Positions 23,888 to 33,017 of a DNA stretch of 64,000 bases are shown one piece after another (position 1 is the first letter of the stretch; the number at the start of each line of letters is the position of its first letter). The stretch spans positions 38,283 to 102,282 of the forward strand of contig JAENXC010000013.1 of assembly GCA_016649715.1 (NCBI GenBank). The letters run 5' to 3'. Source of the stretch: Flavobacteriaceae bacterium. GTDB lineage: Bacteria; Bacteroidota; Bacteroidia; Flavobacteriales; Flavobacteriaceae. Both the position numbers and the translations under genes were made by a program. A model generated the notes under the pieces. That model was not told where the DNA came from. It ran no database searches and saw only the letters and a program-made list of their open reading frames with translations.

Positions 23888-26209
23888 TTGGAAGCGTATT
23901 TAGAACAACTCAACGATGCCCAGCGTGCGCCGGTGCTGCAAAAAGACGGTGCTATGATTGTGATTGCGGGCGCGGGCTCGGGGAAAACCCGCGTGCTCAC
24001 ATTTCGCATTGCGTATTTAATGTCGCAGGGTGTGGACCCGTTCAATATTTTGGCGCTGACCTTTACCAACAAGGCCGCACGCGAGATGAAAAACCGTATT
24101 TCAAAGATTGTGGGCGCAAGTGAAGGGAAAAATCTTTGGATGGGAACCTTCCACAGTATTTTCGCAAAAATCCTTCGGTTTGAGGCCGATAGATTGGGCT
24201 ACCCTTCAAACTTTACCATTTATGACACGCAGGACTCGCAAAGCGTAATTCGCGCCGTTATCAAGGAAATGCACCTCGATAAAGACATTTATAAATACAA
24301 GCAGGTTTATTCACGGATTTCTTCCTATAAAAACAGCTTGATTACAGTAAAGGCATATTTCAACAATCCAGAATTGATGGAAGCAGATGCAATGGCGAAA
24401 ATGCCGCGTTTGGGCGATATTTATAAAGCATATGTTGATAAATGTTTCAAAGCGGGTGCCATGGATTTTGACGATTTATTGTTGAAAACGAATGAACTTT
24501 TAACCCGTTTTCCGGATGTTTTGGCAAAATACCAAAATCGCTTCCGCTACATTTTGGTGGACGAGTACCAAGATACCAACCACAGTCAGTATTTGATAGT
24601 CCGTGCGCTTTCCGATAGATTTCAAAATATATGCGTAGTGGGCGATGATGCGCAGAGTATTTACGCTTTCCGAGGAGCTAACATCAATAACATTTTGAAT
24701 TTTCAGAAGGATTATGATGAAGTGAAAGTGTTTCGTTTGGAACAGAATTACCGTTCCACCAAAAACATTGTGAATGCCGCGAACAATATTATTGAAAAGA
24801 ATAAGACTAGACTTGAAAAAGTGGTTTGGACAGCAAACGATGAAGGCACCAAAATTCTCGTAAACCGGACAATGACTGATGGTGACGAAGGTCGTTTTGT
24901 GGCAAGTTCTATTTTTGAAAACAAAATGAACCATCAGTTGAAAGATGGCGATTTTGCAATTTTATATCGAACAAATGCCCAAAGCCGCGCAATGGAAGAT
25001 GCCCTTCGGAAGAAGGACATTCCGTACCGAATTTACGGCGGATTAAGTTTTTATCAACGAAAGGAAATAAAAGATGTATTGTCCTATTTGCGATTGGTTT
25101 TAAACCCAAAAGACGAGGAAGCGCTAAAACGCGTAATCAATTATCCCGCTCGGGGAATTGGGGAAACAACTATTGAAAGGTTGATTGTTGCTGCAAACCA
25201 TTACGGACGCTCAATTTTTGAGGTGATGAAAAACATCGAAAAAATTGATTTGAAGATAAATTCCGGCACTAAAAATAAGTTACAGGATTTTGTAACGATG
25301 ATTGAAAGTTTTCAGGTTTTGAATCAAAATTATGATGCTTTTACCATTACCGAACACGTTTCGAAAAAGACAGGTTTGCTTCAAGAATTAAAGAAAGACG
25401 GCACGCCTGAAGGAATTGCCCGTATTGAAAATATTGAGGAATTGCTGAACGGGATGCGCGATTTTGTGGAAGAGCAAAAGGAAATTGCCGATGCCACAGG
25501 TTCGCTTTCAGAATTTATGGAAGATGTGGCCCTCGCCACAGATTTGGACAACGACAAAGGCGATAGTGACCGCGTGGCTTTAATGACCGTCCATTTGGCA
25601 AAAGGTCTGGAATTTCCTTATGTTTATATCGTTGGGATGGAAGAAGACCTCTTTCCCAGCGGGATGAGTATGAACACTCGCAGTGAACTAGAGGAGGAGC
25701 GAAGACTTTTCTACGTTGCATTGACCCGTGCTGAAAAGCAGGCTTATCTAACCTATACGCAATCCCGCTATCGTTGGGGGAAATTGATAGACGCCGAACC
25801 CAGCCGATTTATTGGGGAAATTGACGAGAGTTTTTTGGAATACTTAACCCCAATCACCGAAAACCGTTACAAACCACTTTTGGATGCAGATATTTTTGAC
25901 GAAGTGGATCACAGCAAACTTCGTCTTCGGAAACCAGTTTCGAGCAAAGCACCAACGGGCCCAACGGAAGCACAGCTTCGGAAACTGCGAAGATTGAAAC
26001 CTGTAACCAGCGATACAGATAAAAATTTCAATGCAGAAGATGCCAACTTAAACGTGGGAACAATGGTGGAACACGTTCGCTTCGGAAAAGGGAAAATCCT
26101 TAAAATTGAAGGTGTGGGTGCTGATACAAAAGCTGAAATAGATTTTGAAAACGGAGGGCCTAAAAATTTGTTGCTCCGTTTTGCGAAGCTGAAGGTGGTG
26201 AATTCGTGA
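23888..26209 (+). CDS. UvrD/PcrA-type superfamily 1 DNA helicase
   Basis: 773 aa. The start is TTG at 23888 (MEAYLEQLNDAQ), which matches the usual N-terminus; no ATG exists in frame back to a stop. Helicase motifs: Q motif LNDAQRAPV, Walker A AGAGSGKT, motif Ia TFTNKAAREM, motif II LVDEYQDTN, motif III GDDAQSIYAFRGA, motif IV EQNYRST, motif VI VALTRAEK. The C-terminal part holds the PcrA-type Tudor-like tail with VEHVRFGKGKI. It unwinds 3'-5' in repair and removes RecA or stalled polymerase. Confidence 0.94.
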   Translation: MEAYLEQLNDAQRAPVLQKDGAMIVIAGAGSGKTRVLTFRIAYLMSQGVDPFNILALTFTNKAAREMKNRISKIVGASEGKNLWMGTFHSIFAKILRFEADRLGYPSNFTIYDTQDSQSVIRAVIKEMHLDKDIYKYKQVYSRISSYKNSLITVKAYFNNPELMEADAMAKMPRLGDIYKAYVDKCFKAGAMDFDDLLLKTNELLTRFPDVLAKYQNRFRYILVDEYQDTNHSQYLIVRALSDRFQNICVVGDDAQSIYAFRGANINNILNFQKDYDEVKVFRLEQNYRSTKNIVNAANNIIEKNKTRLEKVVWTANDEGTKILVNRTMTDGDEGRFVASSIFENKMNHQLKDGDFAILYRTNAQSRAMEDALRKKDIPYRIYGGLSFYQRKEIKDVLSYLRLVLNPKDEEALKRVINYPARGIGETTIERLIVAANHYGRSIFEVMKNIEKIDLKINSGTKNKLQDFVTMIESFQVLNQNYDAFTITEHVSKKTGLLQELKKDGTPEGIARIENIEELLNGMRDFVEEQKEIADATGSLSEFMEDVALATDLDNDKGDSDRVALMTVHLAKGLEFPYVYIVGMEEDLFPSGMSMNTRSELEEERRLFYVALTRAEKQAYLTYTQSRYRWGKLIDAEPSRFIGEIDESFLEYLTPITENRYKPLLDADIFDEVDHSKLRLRKPVSSKAPTGPTEAQLRKLRRLKPVTSDTDKNFNAEDANLNVGTMVEHVRFGKGKILKIEGVGADTKAEIDFENGGPKNLLLRFAKLKVVNS

Positions 26210-26232
26210 TTTGATAATTCGTTAAGGAATCG

Positions 26233-27102
26233 CTATTCCGAAACTTCCAAATAAGTATCGACATACATACTTATCTGCGCCTTCAAATCTTCAATATCAA
26301 TTGGGGCCCAATCGCCATGACCGCCGTCATAAACCGTGAAATTGTGATCTATTCCCGCATTGTTGAGTGCTGTGTTTAAAGTGGTTGCATTGGAAAGCGG
26401 CACCAACGGATCTGTGTTTCCGTAGAAAAGCAGGGTAGGGCTGCTGGCATTGGCAACCAGAAGCGCGGGACTTAAAACCGCAGCATAATCTGTTCCTACC
26501 GGGTATGCATTTTCATCCACCAACGCTTCCAAATAAGCTGGAAAGTTGGGATTTTCACTAAAAAATGGATCTGTAAAATCTGTTGGACCCACAATGTCGC
26601 CCACCATTTTTACTTGGTCGTCTGGGTCATAAGCATAATCGTACATCAATGAAATATGTGCACCTGCGCTAGCGCCAACTAGACCAAATTGCGGCAGGAT
26701 GTGCAGTTCATCCTTTTCGGCTGTCAGCTTGTTGATCACTGCGTCTAAATCCAGAAATTGGTTGGGAAATGCGGGTGTGTTTGCATCTGCTAAAACGTAA
26801 TTAATATTGACTATTGCGTGGTTTGGGTGTCTCAGTTTTATATAGGGAACCAAAAAATCCATATCCGCTTTGTCGCCTTCAATCCAACCGCCGCCGTGAA
26901 CCAATACAATAACTTTCGTTTTATCGGAAGAACGGTTTGCTGGTAAATAAAGATCGAATTTTTCTTGGGGATTGCCTCCGTAGGAAACATTCATAAATGT
27001 TTCGGCCACCAAAGGTTGCTCTGTATTATCATTGTCTTTGGAACAAGAAACAAAAGAAAAATGGATTCCGAAGAATAGTACAATTACGAGGATTTTTTTC
27101 AT
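26233..27102 (-). CDS. Lipoprotein alpha/beta hydrolase (esterase/carboxylesterase-like)
   Basis: 289 aa. A lipoprotein signal peptide ends at FVSC (Cys20). The alpha/beta hydrolase fold shows the oxyanion motif VHGGGWIEG, nucleophile elbow GASAG (Ser at about residue 143), an acid near NTDPLVPL and the histidine of DGGHGDW. HGGG with GASAG is the hormone-sensitive lipase / bacterial carboxylesterase pattern. It should act in the envelope on ester substrates; the specific substrate is unknown. It converges with the helicase gene. Confidence 0.87.
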   Translation of the reverse strand: MKKILVIVLFFGIHFSFVSCSKDNDNTEQPLVAETFMNVSYGGNPQEKFDLYLPANRSSDKTKVIVLVHGGGWIEGDKADMDFLVPYIKLRHPNHAIVNINYVLADANTPAFPNQFLDLDAVINKLTAEKDELHILPQFGLVGASAGAHISLMYDYAYDPDDQVKMVGDIVGPTDFTDPFFSENPNFPAYLEALVDENAYPVGTDYAAVLSPALLVANASSPTLLFYGNTDPLVPLSNATTLNTALNNAGIDHNFTVYDGGHGDWAPIDIEDLKAQISMYVDTYLEVSE

Positions 27103-27217
27103 AAATAAGATTTGTTACTTTCAATAACGAAGAAATACTTTTTTTATGTTATGACAATATGTTTGAAGTTGTAAATTTCTATAAAATGGTTTATATTTAA
27201 AACAAAAAAATACCGCT

Positions 27218-27835
27218 ATGGCTGAATTTATAAAGATTTACGAAGAAAATCCAAACCCAAAGGAAATTAAACGAGTGGTAAAAATTCTTCGCGATGGCGG
27301 TGTCATTATTTATCCAAGCGATACTGTTTACGCACTCGGTTGCGACATAAAAAATACTCGTGCGATGGAACGCGTGGCACAACTTCGGGGCGTAAAACTT
27401 GAAAAGGCTAATTTTTCTTTTGTTTGCGAGGATTTGAGCAATCTGAGCGATTATGTGAAACAAATTGACACACCTACTTTTAAATTATTGAAGCGAAATC
27501 TGCCCGGTCCCTATACTTTTATTCTTCCCGGAAACAACAATCTGCCCTCAGTTTTTAAAAAGAAAAAAGAAGTGGGTATCCGTGTTCCGGACAATTCCAT
27601 AACGCACGCCATTGTTCAGGAATTGGGCAATCCCATTATTTCGACTTCCATAAAAGATGAAGACGAAGTGATTGAATACACCACTGATCCCGAACTTATT
27701 TTAGAGAAATGGGATAATTTGGTAGATCTTGTGATTGATGGGGGTTATGGGGGAAATATTCCTTCAACCGTTATAGACTTAACTGGCGATGAACCTGTGG
27801 TGATACGTGAGGGAAAAGGAAGTTTGGAACTTTAA
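27218..27835 (+). CDS. L-threonylcarbamoyladenylate synthase (Sua5/YciO/YrdC)
   Basis: 205 aa single YrdC domain without the Sua5 C-terminal domain. Typical segments are GGVIIYPSDTVYALGCD, RNLPGPYTFILPG, VGIRVPDN, GNPIISTSIK and PSTVIDLTGDEPVVIREGKGS. It makes threonylcarbamoyl-AMP from threonine, bicarbonate and ATP for the t6A37 tRNA modification. A TATGTTTG box lies at 27158-27165. Its stop overlaps the convergent SnoaL-like gene by 4 nt. Confidence 0.9.
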   Translation: MAEFIKIYEENPNPKEIKRVVKILRDGGVIIYPSDTVYALGCDIKNTRAMERVAQLRGVKLEKANFSFVCEDLSNLSDYVKQIDTPTFKLLKRNLPGPYTFILPGNNNLPSVFKKKKEVGIRVPDNSITHAIVQELGNPIISTSIKDEDEVIEYTTDPELILEKWDNLVDLVIDGGYGGNIPSTVIDLTGDEPVVIREGKGSLEL

Positions 27836-28329
27836 TTTTTTAGAGCTCGTTTTTTCTCAAATTCAGAAAGTAAAATCTTTGTTTGTGCGTTTAGTTTTCT
27901 TTTGAAACCCCCCGTCCATCCAAACATCAAGCCTTTAATACCCATAGCTTGTCGGGACCATCTATAAAGACTAAACCTGTCAACGTGATTAATGATTTTA
28001 CAATCTTTAAATTTAAAGGTGGCATTTATTACGTTATGGACTTTTCGTCCTGTTTTACTGAAAGTGTAGTAGGCTTCCCAACGCGCTTTTCCAGCTTCGT
28101 GGGTATATTCTATGTTTGAAGTAATTACTTTAAAATCTTTTCCCTGTTGGGTCTGGCAGAGCATACGCCACATACTTTTTGCTTTTTCGCCTCTTAAAAT
28201 ACCAAAGGCTGGATCTTCAAAGGTTACATCGTCGTGGTACCATTTAAGCATTTGCTCTGCGTCTAGATTTGCAAAGGCAGCGTAAAAATTTTCAATGATA
28301 TTTTCTTCGGAAGAAGCTATGGCTATAAT
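27832..28329 (-). CDS. SnoaL/NTF2-like family protein, start codon unclear
   Basis: The family fold is clear: KWYHDDVTFEDPAFGILRG, SMWRMLCQTQQGKDF, ARWEAYYTFSKTGRKVHNVI, FKDCKIINHVDRFSLYRW. The only ATG (28251) would start in the middle of the first conserved helix. The frame upstream continues family-like (ENIIENFYAAFANLDAEQM) but holds no ATG, GTG or TTG before an in-frame stop. An ATT at 28329, next to the upstream stop, is the best-placed initiation codon, giving 165 aa. Coordinates use it. Function of such proteins ranges from isomerase-like to unknown. It overlaps the convergent Sua5 gene by 4 nt. Confidence 0.75.
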   Translation of the reverse strand: MIAIASSEENIIENFYAAFANLDAEQMLKWYHDDVTFEDPAFGILRGEKAKSMWRMLCQTQQGKDFKVITSNIEYTHEAGKARWEAYYTFSKTGRKVHNVINATFKFKDCKIINHVDRFSLYRWSRQAMGIKGLMFGWTGGFKRKLNAQTKILLSEFEKKRALKN

Positions 28330-28330
28330 T

Positions 28331-28669
28331 TTAGTCTTTTAAGAGATGGTGTAGGCCTCTGTAGATGTTTTCTTCAAGGGTATCTATGGAGCCATCTGAA
28401 AGAAAAAGGTTTTTAATGTTTTCAAAAAGACGGTCTATTTCGTGTTTTGAATAATTGTAGCGAGCCACGGTGTGCTGTATTTTCTGTATTTGTTGATAAT
28501 CGTTGTCGCGGTCAAATTCTTTGTGAACCTTTTGGTATTTTTCTTCGCCCACTTTAGATTTGATATACTCTTTCTCTGCTTTGGTTTCAATAAAGTTGGC
28601 ATTGGCACAATACAATAAAATATAAGCTTTGAGTTCTTCCCGGGACCAATTGGTTTTGAATTCTTCCAT
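28331..28669 (-). CDS. Conserved hypothetical protein, TerB-like helical
   Basis: 112 aa, all-helical and charged, no signal. The first helix pattern (ELKAYILLYCANANFIETKAEKEYI) recalls the TerB/tellurite-resistance fold, where acidic residues bind metal, but key motifs are not certain. It lies immediately upstream of the SnoaL-like gene (1 nt apart), so both are likely one transcript. Function unknown. Confidence 0.65.
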   Translation of the reverse strand: MEEFKTNWSREELKAYILLYCANANFIETKAEKEYIKSKVGEEKYQKVHKEFDRDNDYQQIQKIQHTVARYNYSKHEIDRLFENIKNLFLSDGSIDTLEENIYRGLHHLLKD

Positions 28670-28748
28670 TTTTTAGATATTTATGAAGGGTTGTGTTTTG
28701 CTAACTAAGATACGAAAACATAGTTAAAAGTACTTTGGATTATGGGAA

Positions 28749-28777
28749 TAAAAAAACCCGACCTTTTTGGGCCGGGT
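28749..28777 (-). terminator. Rho-independent terminator of the OmpA gene
   Basis: On the minus strand ACCCGGCC and GGTCGGGT pair (one G-T wobble) around a CAAAAA loop, followed by a run of seven Ts. It begins 24 nt after the OmpA-family stop codon. Confidence 0.88.
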
Positions 28778-28800
28778 CCTAATTTTAAGGCTTCGGAAAA

Positions 28801-29661
28801 TTACTTCCCGCCAGTTTCAAGGTTTTTCATTTCCTTTTCAATCATATCATAGAACTGATCGATTTTTGGAAGGACCAAAATACGGGTACGTCTGTTGGTA
28901 GCTCTGTTTTCGGCAGTTGTGTTTGGCACCAATGGCACGTAATCTGCACGGCCTGCTGCCACCAATCGAGATGGTGATACACCAAGTTTTTGTAATTCAC
29001 GTACAATAGCGGTGGCTCTTTTTACACTTAAATCCCAGTTGTCAAGCAACAAACCGTTGCTGTATGGAACGTTATCTGTGTGACCTTCCACCATAGCTTC
29101 AAAGTCTGGTTTTCCGTTAATCACTTTGGCAACTTTACCTAAAATTTCGGTAGCTCTGTTTGATATTTGGTAGCTTCCGCTTTTGAAGATCACTTTATCA
29201 GAAAGTGAAATATAGACCACACCTTTTTCAACATTTATTTCAATGTCTGGGTCGTTGATGCCTACCTCTTTTTTCAAACTGGTCACCAATGCTAGTGTTA
29301 CGCTGTCTTTCTTATTTAAAGCATCTTGAAGACGTGTGATTTTCATGTCTTTTTCTTTTAAGCTTTCCAACGATTTTTCAAGGTTGGTAGCTCCTTTAGA
29401 GGTTAACATGGTAAGATCTTTTGAACTTTGAATCAGGTCTGAATTTGTTTTTTTCATATCTGCCAAACGCTCTTCAAGTTCTTTGGCCCTTGCAGAAGCT
29501 GCAGCTCTTTCGGTAAGGCAGTCGTTTAGTTTAACGGTTGCCGTGTTTAGCAAATCTTGTGTGTTTTTCTGTTTTGTTTCAAGCTCGGTATACTTTTTCT
29601 TGGACACGCAAGAAGTAAATACCAAACCAGAACACATTGCTATAATCAATAGTTTCTTCAT
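28801..29661 (-). CDS. OmpA-family lipoprotein
   Basis: 286 aa. Lipoprotein signal with acylated Cys18 (GLVFTSCVS). Residues about 22-125 form a long coiled coil (YTELETKQKNTQDLL, RAKELEERLADMKK). The C-terminal OmpA/MotB peptidoglycan-binding domain (about 150-270) has VIFKSGSYQIS, EGHTDNVPYSNG, NWDLSVKRA and NRATNRRTRI. It should tether the outer membrane to peptidoglycan. It has its own promoter at 29707-29735 and a strong terminator, so it is a monocistronic gene. Confidence 0.93.
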   Translation of the reverse strand: MKKLLIIAMCSGLVFTSCVSKKKYTELETKQKNTQDLLNTATVKLNDCLTERAAASARAKELEERLADMKKTNSDLIQSSKDLTMLTSKGATNLEKSLESLKEKDMKITRLQDALNKKDSVTLALVTSLKKEVGINDPDIEINVEKGVVYISLSDKVIFKSGSYQISNRATEILGKVAKVINGKPDFEAMVEGHTDNVPYSNGLLLDNWDLSVKRATAIVRELQKLGVSPSRLVAAGRADYVPLVPNTTAENRATNRRTRILVLPKIDQFYDMIEKEMKNLETGGK

Positions 29662-29706
29662 AATTTGTAAGTGTTATATTAGATTGTTTGTTTCAATAAT
29701 TCTGAC

Positions 29707-29735
29707 CAAAATTATTAAAATACATCTTAGTCCAA
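29707..29735 (-). promoter_or_regulatory. Promoter of the OmpA lipoprotein gene
   Basis: On the minus strand TTG (29733-29735), an 18-nt spacer and TAATTTTG (29707-29714) match the flavobacterial -33/-7 consensus exactly. The predicted start near 29700 gives a leader of about 40 nt. Confidence 0.75.
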
Positions 29736-29766
29736 AAGCGATTAACAATACTTTAAGTAAAATAGA

Positions 29767-30759
29767 TTAAAGTTCGTTAAATATTTTTTTCTTATTTATA
29801 AAATACTGAAATACAATAGATTTGGTCGAAAAATATTTTAATCTGGAAGCGGATATTTTTCTTTTTCGAAGAAATTTTGGAAGCAATCCATAAAAACTGA
29901 AATGTGCTTTTAATATGGCGAAGAAATGTTTAGGTTTTCCTTGAACTAAAAAATGAAGTGCTGCAATTCCGTCCAATAACATTCGCGCAAAAATAGAAAT
30001 GAAAGAGCTGACTCCTTTTGCGTTTTTCAAAAGATTTAAAAGTGAATTTCGGAAGTTGTAGAAAGTTTTTTTCGGATTTAGGGCAGCCAAAGTAGCGCCA
30101 CCAACATGATACACTTTTGAAGCGCCAACATAAAGTATTTTCCCGCCTTTAGACTGCAGTCGCCAGCAAAGATCTATTTCCTCTTGGTGTGCAAAATAAT
30201 CTTCATCAAGTCCGCCGTCTTCCCAAAAAGCTTGTGCCTTTACAAATAGACAAGCTCCCGAAGCCCAAAAGATTTCGGAAACATCATCGTACTGTCCTTC
30301 ATCTTTTTCCAAAGTATTAAAAATGCGGCCACGGCAAAACGGGTAGCCGTATTTATCAATAAATCCGCCTGCTGCGCCTGCGTATTCAAAGTATTCCTTG
30401 TTTTTGTAATCAAGTATTTTCGGTTGTGCGGCAACGACGGAGCTGTCCTTTTCAAATTCTGAAATTACTGGCTGCAACCAATTTTCGGTTACTTCCACAT
30501 CGCTGTTCAGCAGGATGAAAATTTCTTCGGGAAGATTTTTTAAAGCGTCATTGTAACCTTTGGCATAGCCACCGTTCACTTTGTTTTGAATGATTTTTAC
30601 GGCTGAGAAGTTTTCTGAAACGAATAAAACAGAATCATCAGTGGAAGCATTATCTGCTACATAAACAGTGGCTTCATTAGAAAATTTCACTACTGAGGGA
30701 AGGAATTTCTCCAACAAATCCTTTCCGTTCCAATTGAGGATGACTATGGCTACTTTCAC
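29767..30759 (-). CDS. Family 2 glycosyltransferase
   Basis: 330 aa GT-A fold enzyme. The N-terminus VAIVILNWNGKDLLEKFL, nucleotide-binding ADNASTDDS, acidic LLNSDVEV and catalytic-loop region FAHQEEIDLCWRLQ are typical of GT2 rhamnosyltransferase-like enzymes. A C-terminal hydrophobic stretch (about 240-280) may contact the membrane. It should transfer a sugar to a cell-surface polysaccharide or lipid carrier. No other sugar genes flank it, so the acceptor is unknown. Confidence 0.9.
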   Translation of the reverse strand: MKVAIVILNWNGKDLLEKFLPSVVKFSNEATVYVADNASTDDSVLFVSENFSAVKIIQNKVNGGYAKGYNDALKNLPEEIFILLNSDVEVTENWLQPVISEFEKDSSVVAAQPKILDYKNKEYFEYAGAAGGFIDKYGYPFCRGRIFNTLEKDEGQYDDVSEIFWASGACLFVKAQAFWEDGGLDEDYFAHQEEIDLCWRLQSKGGKILYVGASKVYHVGGATLAALNPKKTFYNFRNSLLNLLKNAKGVSSFISIFARMLLDGIAALHFLVQGKPKHFFAILKAHFSFYGLLPKFLRKRKISASRLKYFSTKSIVFQYFINKKKIFNEL

Positions 30760-30794
30760 GCTGTAAAGATAGATTTTTGAAGTGTTTTTTCAGA

Positions 30795-31238
30795 TTATTT
30801 ATAATTTGGAATTTCTTTCAGAAAAACATAACGTTCCGCTTCAAAATCCATTTGGCAGAAATAATGCTCCAAACCGTTGGTAACCATTAAGTATTCGGCC
30901 TTTAAAGCAAGGTTGTAACGTGCAATTTGGTCGAAGGTATCTTGTGTTATTGCGACGGACGGCGCCTTGCATTCCACAATCAAAAATATACTGCCGTCAT
31001 TGTTAAAGATCACGACGTCATATCTTTTAGTGGTGTTGTTCAGTTTCAGTTGTTTTTCAACGTTAATGAGGCTTTTCGGGTATTTTTTTTCTTTCAGAAG
31101 AAATTGGACCACGTGCAACCGAACCCATTCTTCGGGTGTGAGTACCACGAATTTTTTTCTGATTTCATCAAAAACCAATGATTTGTTTTCGCTACTTTTG
31201 AAGCGGAAGGGATATTCGGGAAAGTTCAACTTTAACAT
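30795..31238 (-). CDS. HsdR_N-domain (PD-(D/E)XK nuclease-fold) protein
   Basis: 147 aa. It matches the N-terminal domain of type I restriction enzyme R subunits: RYDVVIFNNDGS and FLIVECKAPSV give the D...ECK nuclease signature, and QIARYNLALKAEYLMVTNG is the usual downstream helix. No helicase part and no hsdM/hsdS genes are nearby, so it is a stand-alone family member common in Bacteroidota rather than an active restriction system. Its function is unknown. Confidence 0.82.
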   Translation of the reverse strand: MLKLNFPEYPFRFKSSENKSLVFDEIRKKFVVLTPEEWVRLHVVQFLLKEKKYPKSLINVEKQLKLNNTTKRYDVVIFNNDGSIFLIVECKAPSVAITQDTFDQIARYNLALKAEYLMVTNGLEHYFCQMDFEAERYVFLKEIPNYK

Positions 31239-31286
31239 AAAGCAAATATCAATGAAATTCTAAAAAGCAAATACCTGTTTTAAATA

Positions 31287-31342
31287 AATTCCAAATTTCA
31301 AGCACCAAATTCCAAATAAATCACAAAAAAATAAATTCCAAA
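31287..31342. repeat. Heptamer array, AATTCCA type (copy 1)
   Basis: Contiguous 7-mers AATTCCA, AATTTCA, AGCACCA, AATTCCA, AATAAAT and then looser copies, in the 242-nt gap before holA. A 20-nt core starting CACCAAATTCCA recurs at 45617-45636. Confidence 0.8.
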
Positions 31343-31480
31343 AATCAAAGTTGCTGGTTGGTGGTTAATCCCAAAATTGAAAACATAAAATATAATTGAA
31401 TTGAAATTCTAAATCCAATAATTAATAACAATAGAAAATAGTCAATCTAAAATCTTCAATAGTTAACCGTAAATCGAAAA

Positions 31481-32485
31481 ATGCCTCTCGACAAAATAAA
31501 ATCAATCATTACCGAAATTAAAAACGGCAACACAAAACCCATCTATTTTTTGATGGGTGAGGAGCCGTATTACATTGATGGCATTTCGAAATATATTGAG
31601 GAAAATGTGCTTTCGGAAGAAGAAAAAAGCTTCAATCAAATGGTGCTTTACGGCCGCGATGTTTCGGTGGAAGACATCATCAGTAATGCCAAACGCTACC
31701 CGATGATGGCTGAAAAGCAAGTGGTAATTGTAAAGGAAGCCCAAGATCTAGCACGAACCATTGAGAACTTGGCTCCTTATGCCGATAACCCTCAGCCCAC
31801 AACAATTTTAGTGCTTTGTTACAAATACAAAACGCTTGACAAACGCAAAAAGCTGGCTAAGGCAATTGCCAAAACGGGCGTTCTTTTTGAAAGCAAAAAA
31901 CTGTATGACGATAAAGTTCCGGATTGGATAAAACGGGTGCTCGCCGGAAAAGGATACACTATTACCCCAAAAGCCGCTCAAATGTTGGTTGAATTTCTTG
32001 GGAATGATCTAAGCAAAGTGAACAATGAGCTCGAAAAATTGCAATTGATTATAAAGCCAGGCGAACAAATTACACCACAGTTAATTGAAGAGAACATCGG
32101 TATCAGCAAGGATTTCAACAATTTTGAACTTCAGAATGCCATTGGCGAAAAGGATATAAAGAAAGCGTTTGCCATCATCCAATATTTCTCGCAGAATCCT
32201 AAAAACAACCCTTTGGTGATGACGGTGGCGTTGCTTTACGGTTTCTTTTCAAAATTGCTGAAGTATCACGCATTAACAAACAAGGGAGATACAGCAAAAG
32301 TATTGGGAGTTCATCCTTTCTTTATAAAAGATTATCAAACCGCGGCGCGCAATTACCCGATGAAAAAAGTGAGCGCCATCATAACTGCAATTCGCGAGGT
32401 GGATATGAAAAGTAAAGGTGTGGGTGCTGCCAATCTTCCGCAAGGGGATTTGTTAAAGGAATTGTTGGTGAAGATTTTTAATTAA
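31481..32485 (+). CDS. holA: DNA polymerase III subunit delta
   Basis: 334 aa, normal for HolA. The N-terminal AAA-like domain begins KPIYFLMGEEPYYIDGI; typical family stretches are MMAEKQVVIVKEAQDL, LVLCYKYKTLDKRKKLAK, MLVEFLGNDLSKVNNELEKL and NFELQNAIGEKD. Delta opens the beta clamp within the clamp-loader complex. Delta lacks a working Walker A, as here. The gap upstream holds an AATTCCA heptamer array. Confidence 0.92.
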   Translation: MPLDKIKSIITEIKNGNTKPIYFLMGEEPYYIDGISKYIEENVLSEEEKSFNQMVLYGRDVSVEDIISNAKRYPMMAEKQVVIVKEAQDLARTIENLAPYADNPQPTTILVLCYKYKTLDKRKKLAKAIAKTGVLFESKKLYDDKVPDWIKRVLAGKGYTITPKAAQMLVEFLGNDLSKVNNELEKLQLIIKPGEQITPQLIEENIGISKDFNNFELQNAIGEKDIKKAFAIIQYFSQNPKNNPLVMTVALLYGFFSKLLKYHALTNKGDTAKVLGVHPFFIKDYQTAARNYPMKKVSAIITAIREVDMKSKGVGAANLPQGDLLKELLVKIFN

Positions 32486-32520
32486 ATGAGTTCAACCCTC
32501 AACCAATCAGATCAATAAAC

Positions 32521-32898
32521 TTATTTTTTATCTACCGAATACTTCCCAGCTCCCAAAAGCCCAATTACAGAAAAAGCAATTAGATAGAGAATTGACATTT
32601 CCTTTGTTCCCAGCGGATCGGCTCCGTGAACAATGAAAGCAGCAACCGCCATTGTGATTATTACTGGAATTGCAGCCAACCTAGTTTTGAACCCAATGAT
32701 TATTAGAATAGGAAAAAATACTTCGCATAGAACTGCTATTATTAAAGTAGCGTGTTCGCCAATGCCAATGGGGTCTCCGAACGAAAAATCGCCCGATATT
32801 ATTTTTAAAAGTTTGGGTATACCATGGGTAAGAATCATTCCGCCGAATCCAATTCGCAGTATTAGTAATCCTATATTATAATTAGTTGAATTGTTCAT
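32521..32898 (-). CDS. DoxX family membrane protein
   Basis: 125 aa with four transmembrane helices. The first carries LLILRIGFGGMILTHGIPKL, the second AVLCEVFFPILIIIGFKTRLAAI, the typical DoxX/SURF4 pattern. Family members are linked to quinone or sulfur redox in the membrane, but the role of this one is unknown. It converges with holA. Confidence 0.88.
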   Translation of the reverse strand: MNNSTNYNIGLLILRIGFGGMILTHGIPKLLKIISGDFSFGDPIGIGEHATLIIAVLCEVFFPILIIIGFKTRLAAIPVIITMAVAAFIVHGADPLGTKEMSILYLIAFSVIGLLGAGKYSVDKK

Positions 32899-32967
32899 TT
32901 GCTTATTTTTTTAAAATTTAAAAACGAATATAGGAAAACAAATTAAATCACAGCTTTTTCCAAAAAA

Positions 32968-32998
32968 TTGCCATAGCCTTTTTTAAAATGTATTTTTG
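32968..32998 (+). promoter_or_regulatory. Promoter of the menA operon
   Basis: TTG (32968-32970), 20-nt spacer, TATTTTTG (32991-32998) fits the flavobacterial consensus. The predicted start near 33003 leaves a 15-nt leader before menA. Confidence 0.65.
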
Positions 32999-33017
32999 TT
33001 TTTCAAACACTCAGTAA

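Noticed and set aside
30795..31238. Restriction-modification system around the HsdR_N protein
   Set aside because: No methyltransferase, specificity subunit or helicase is nearby; it is a lone nuclease-fold gene.
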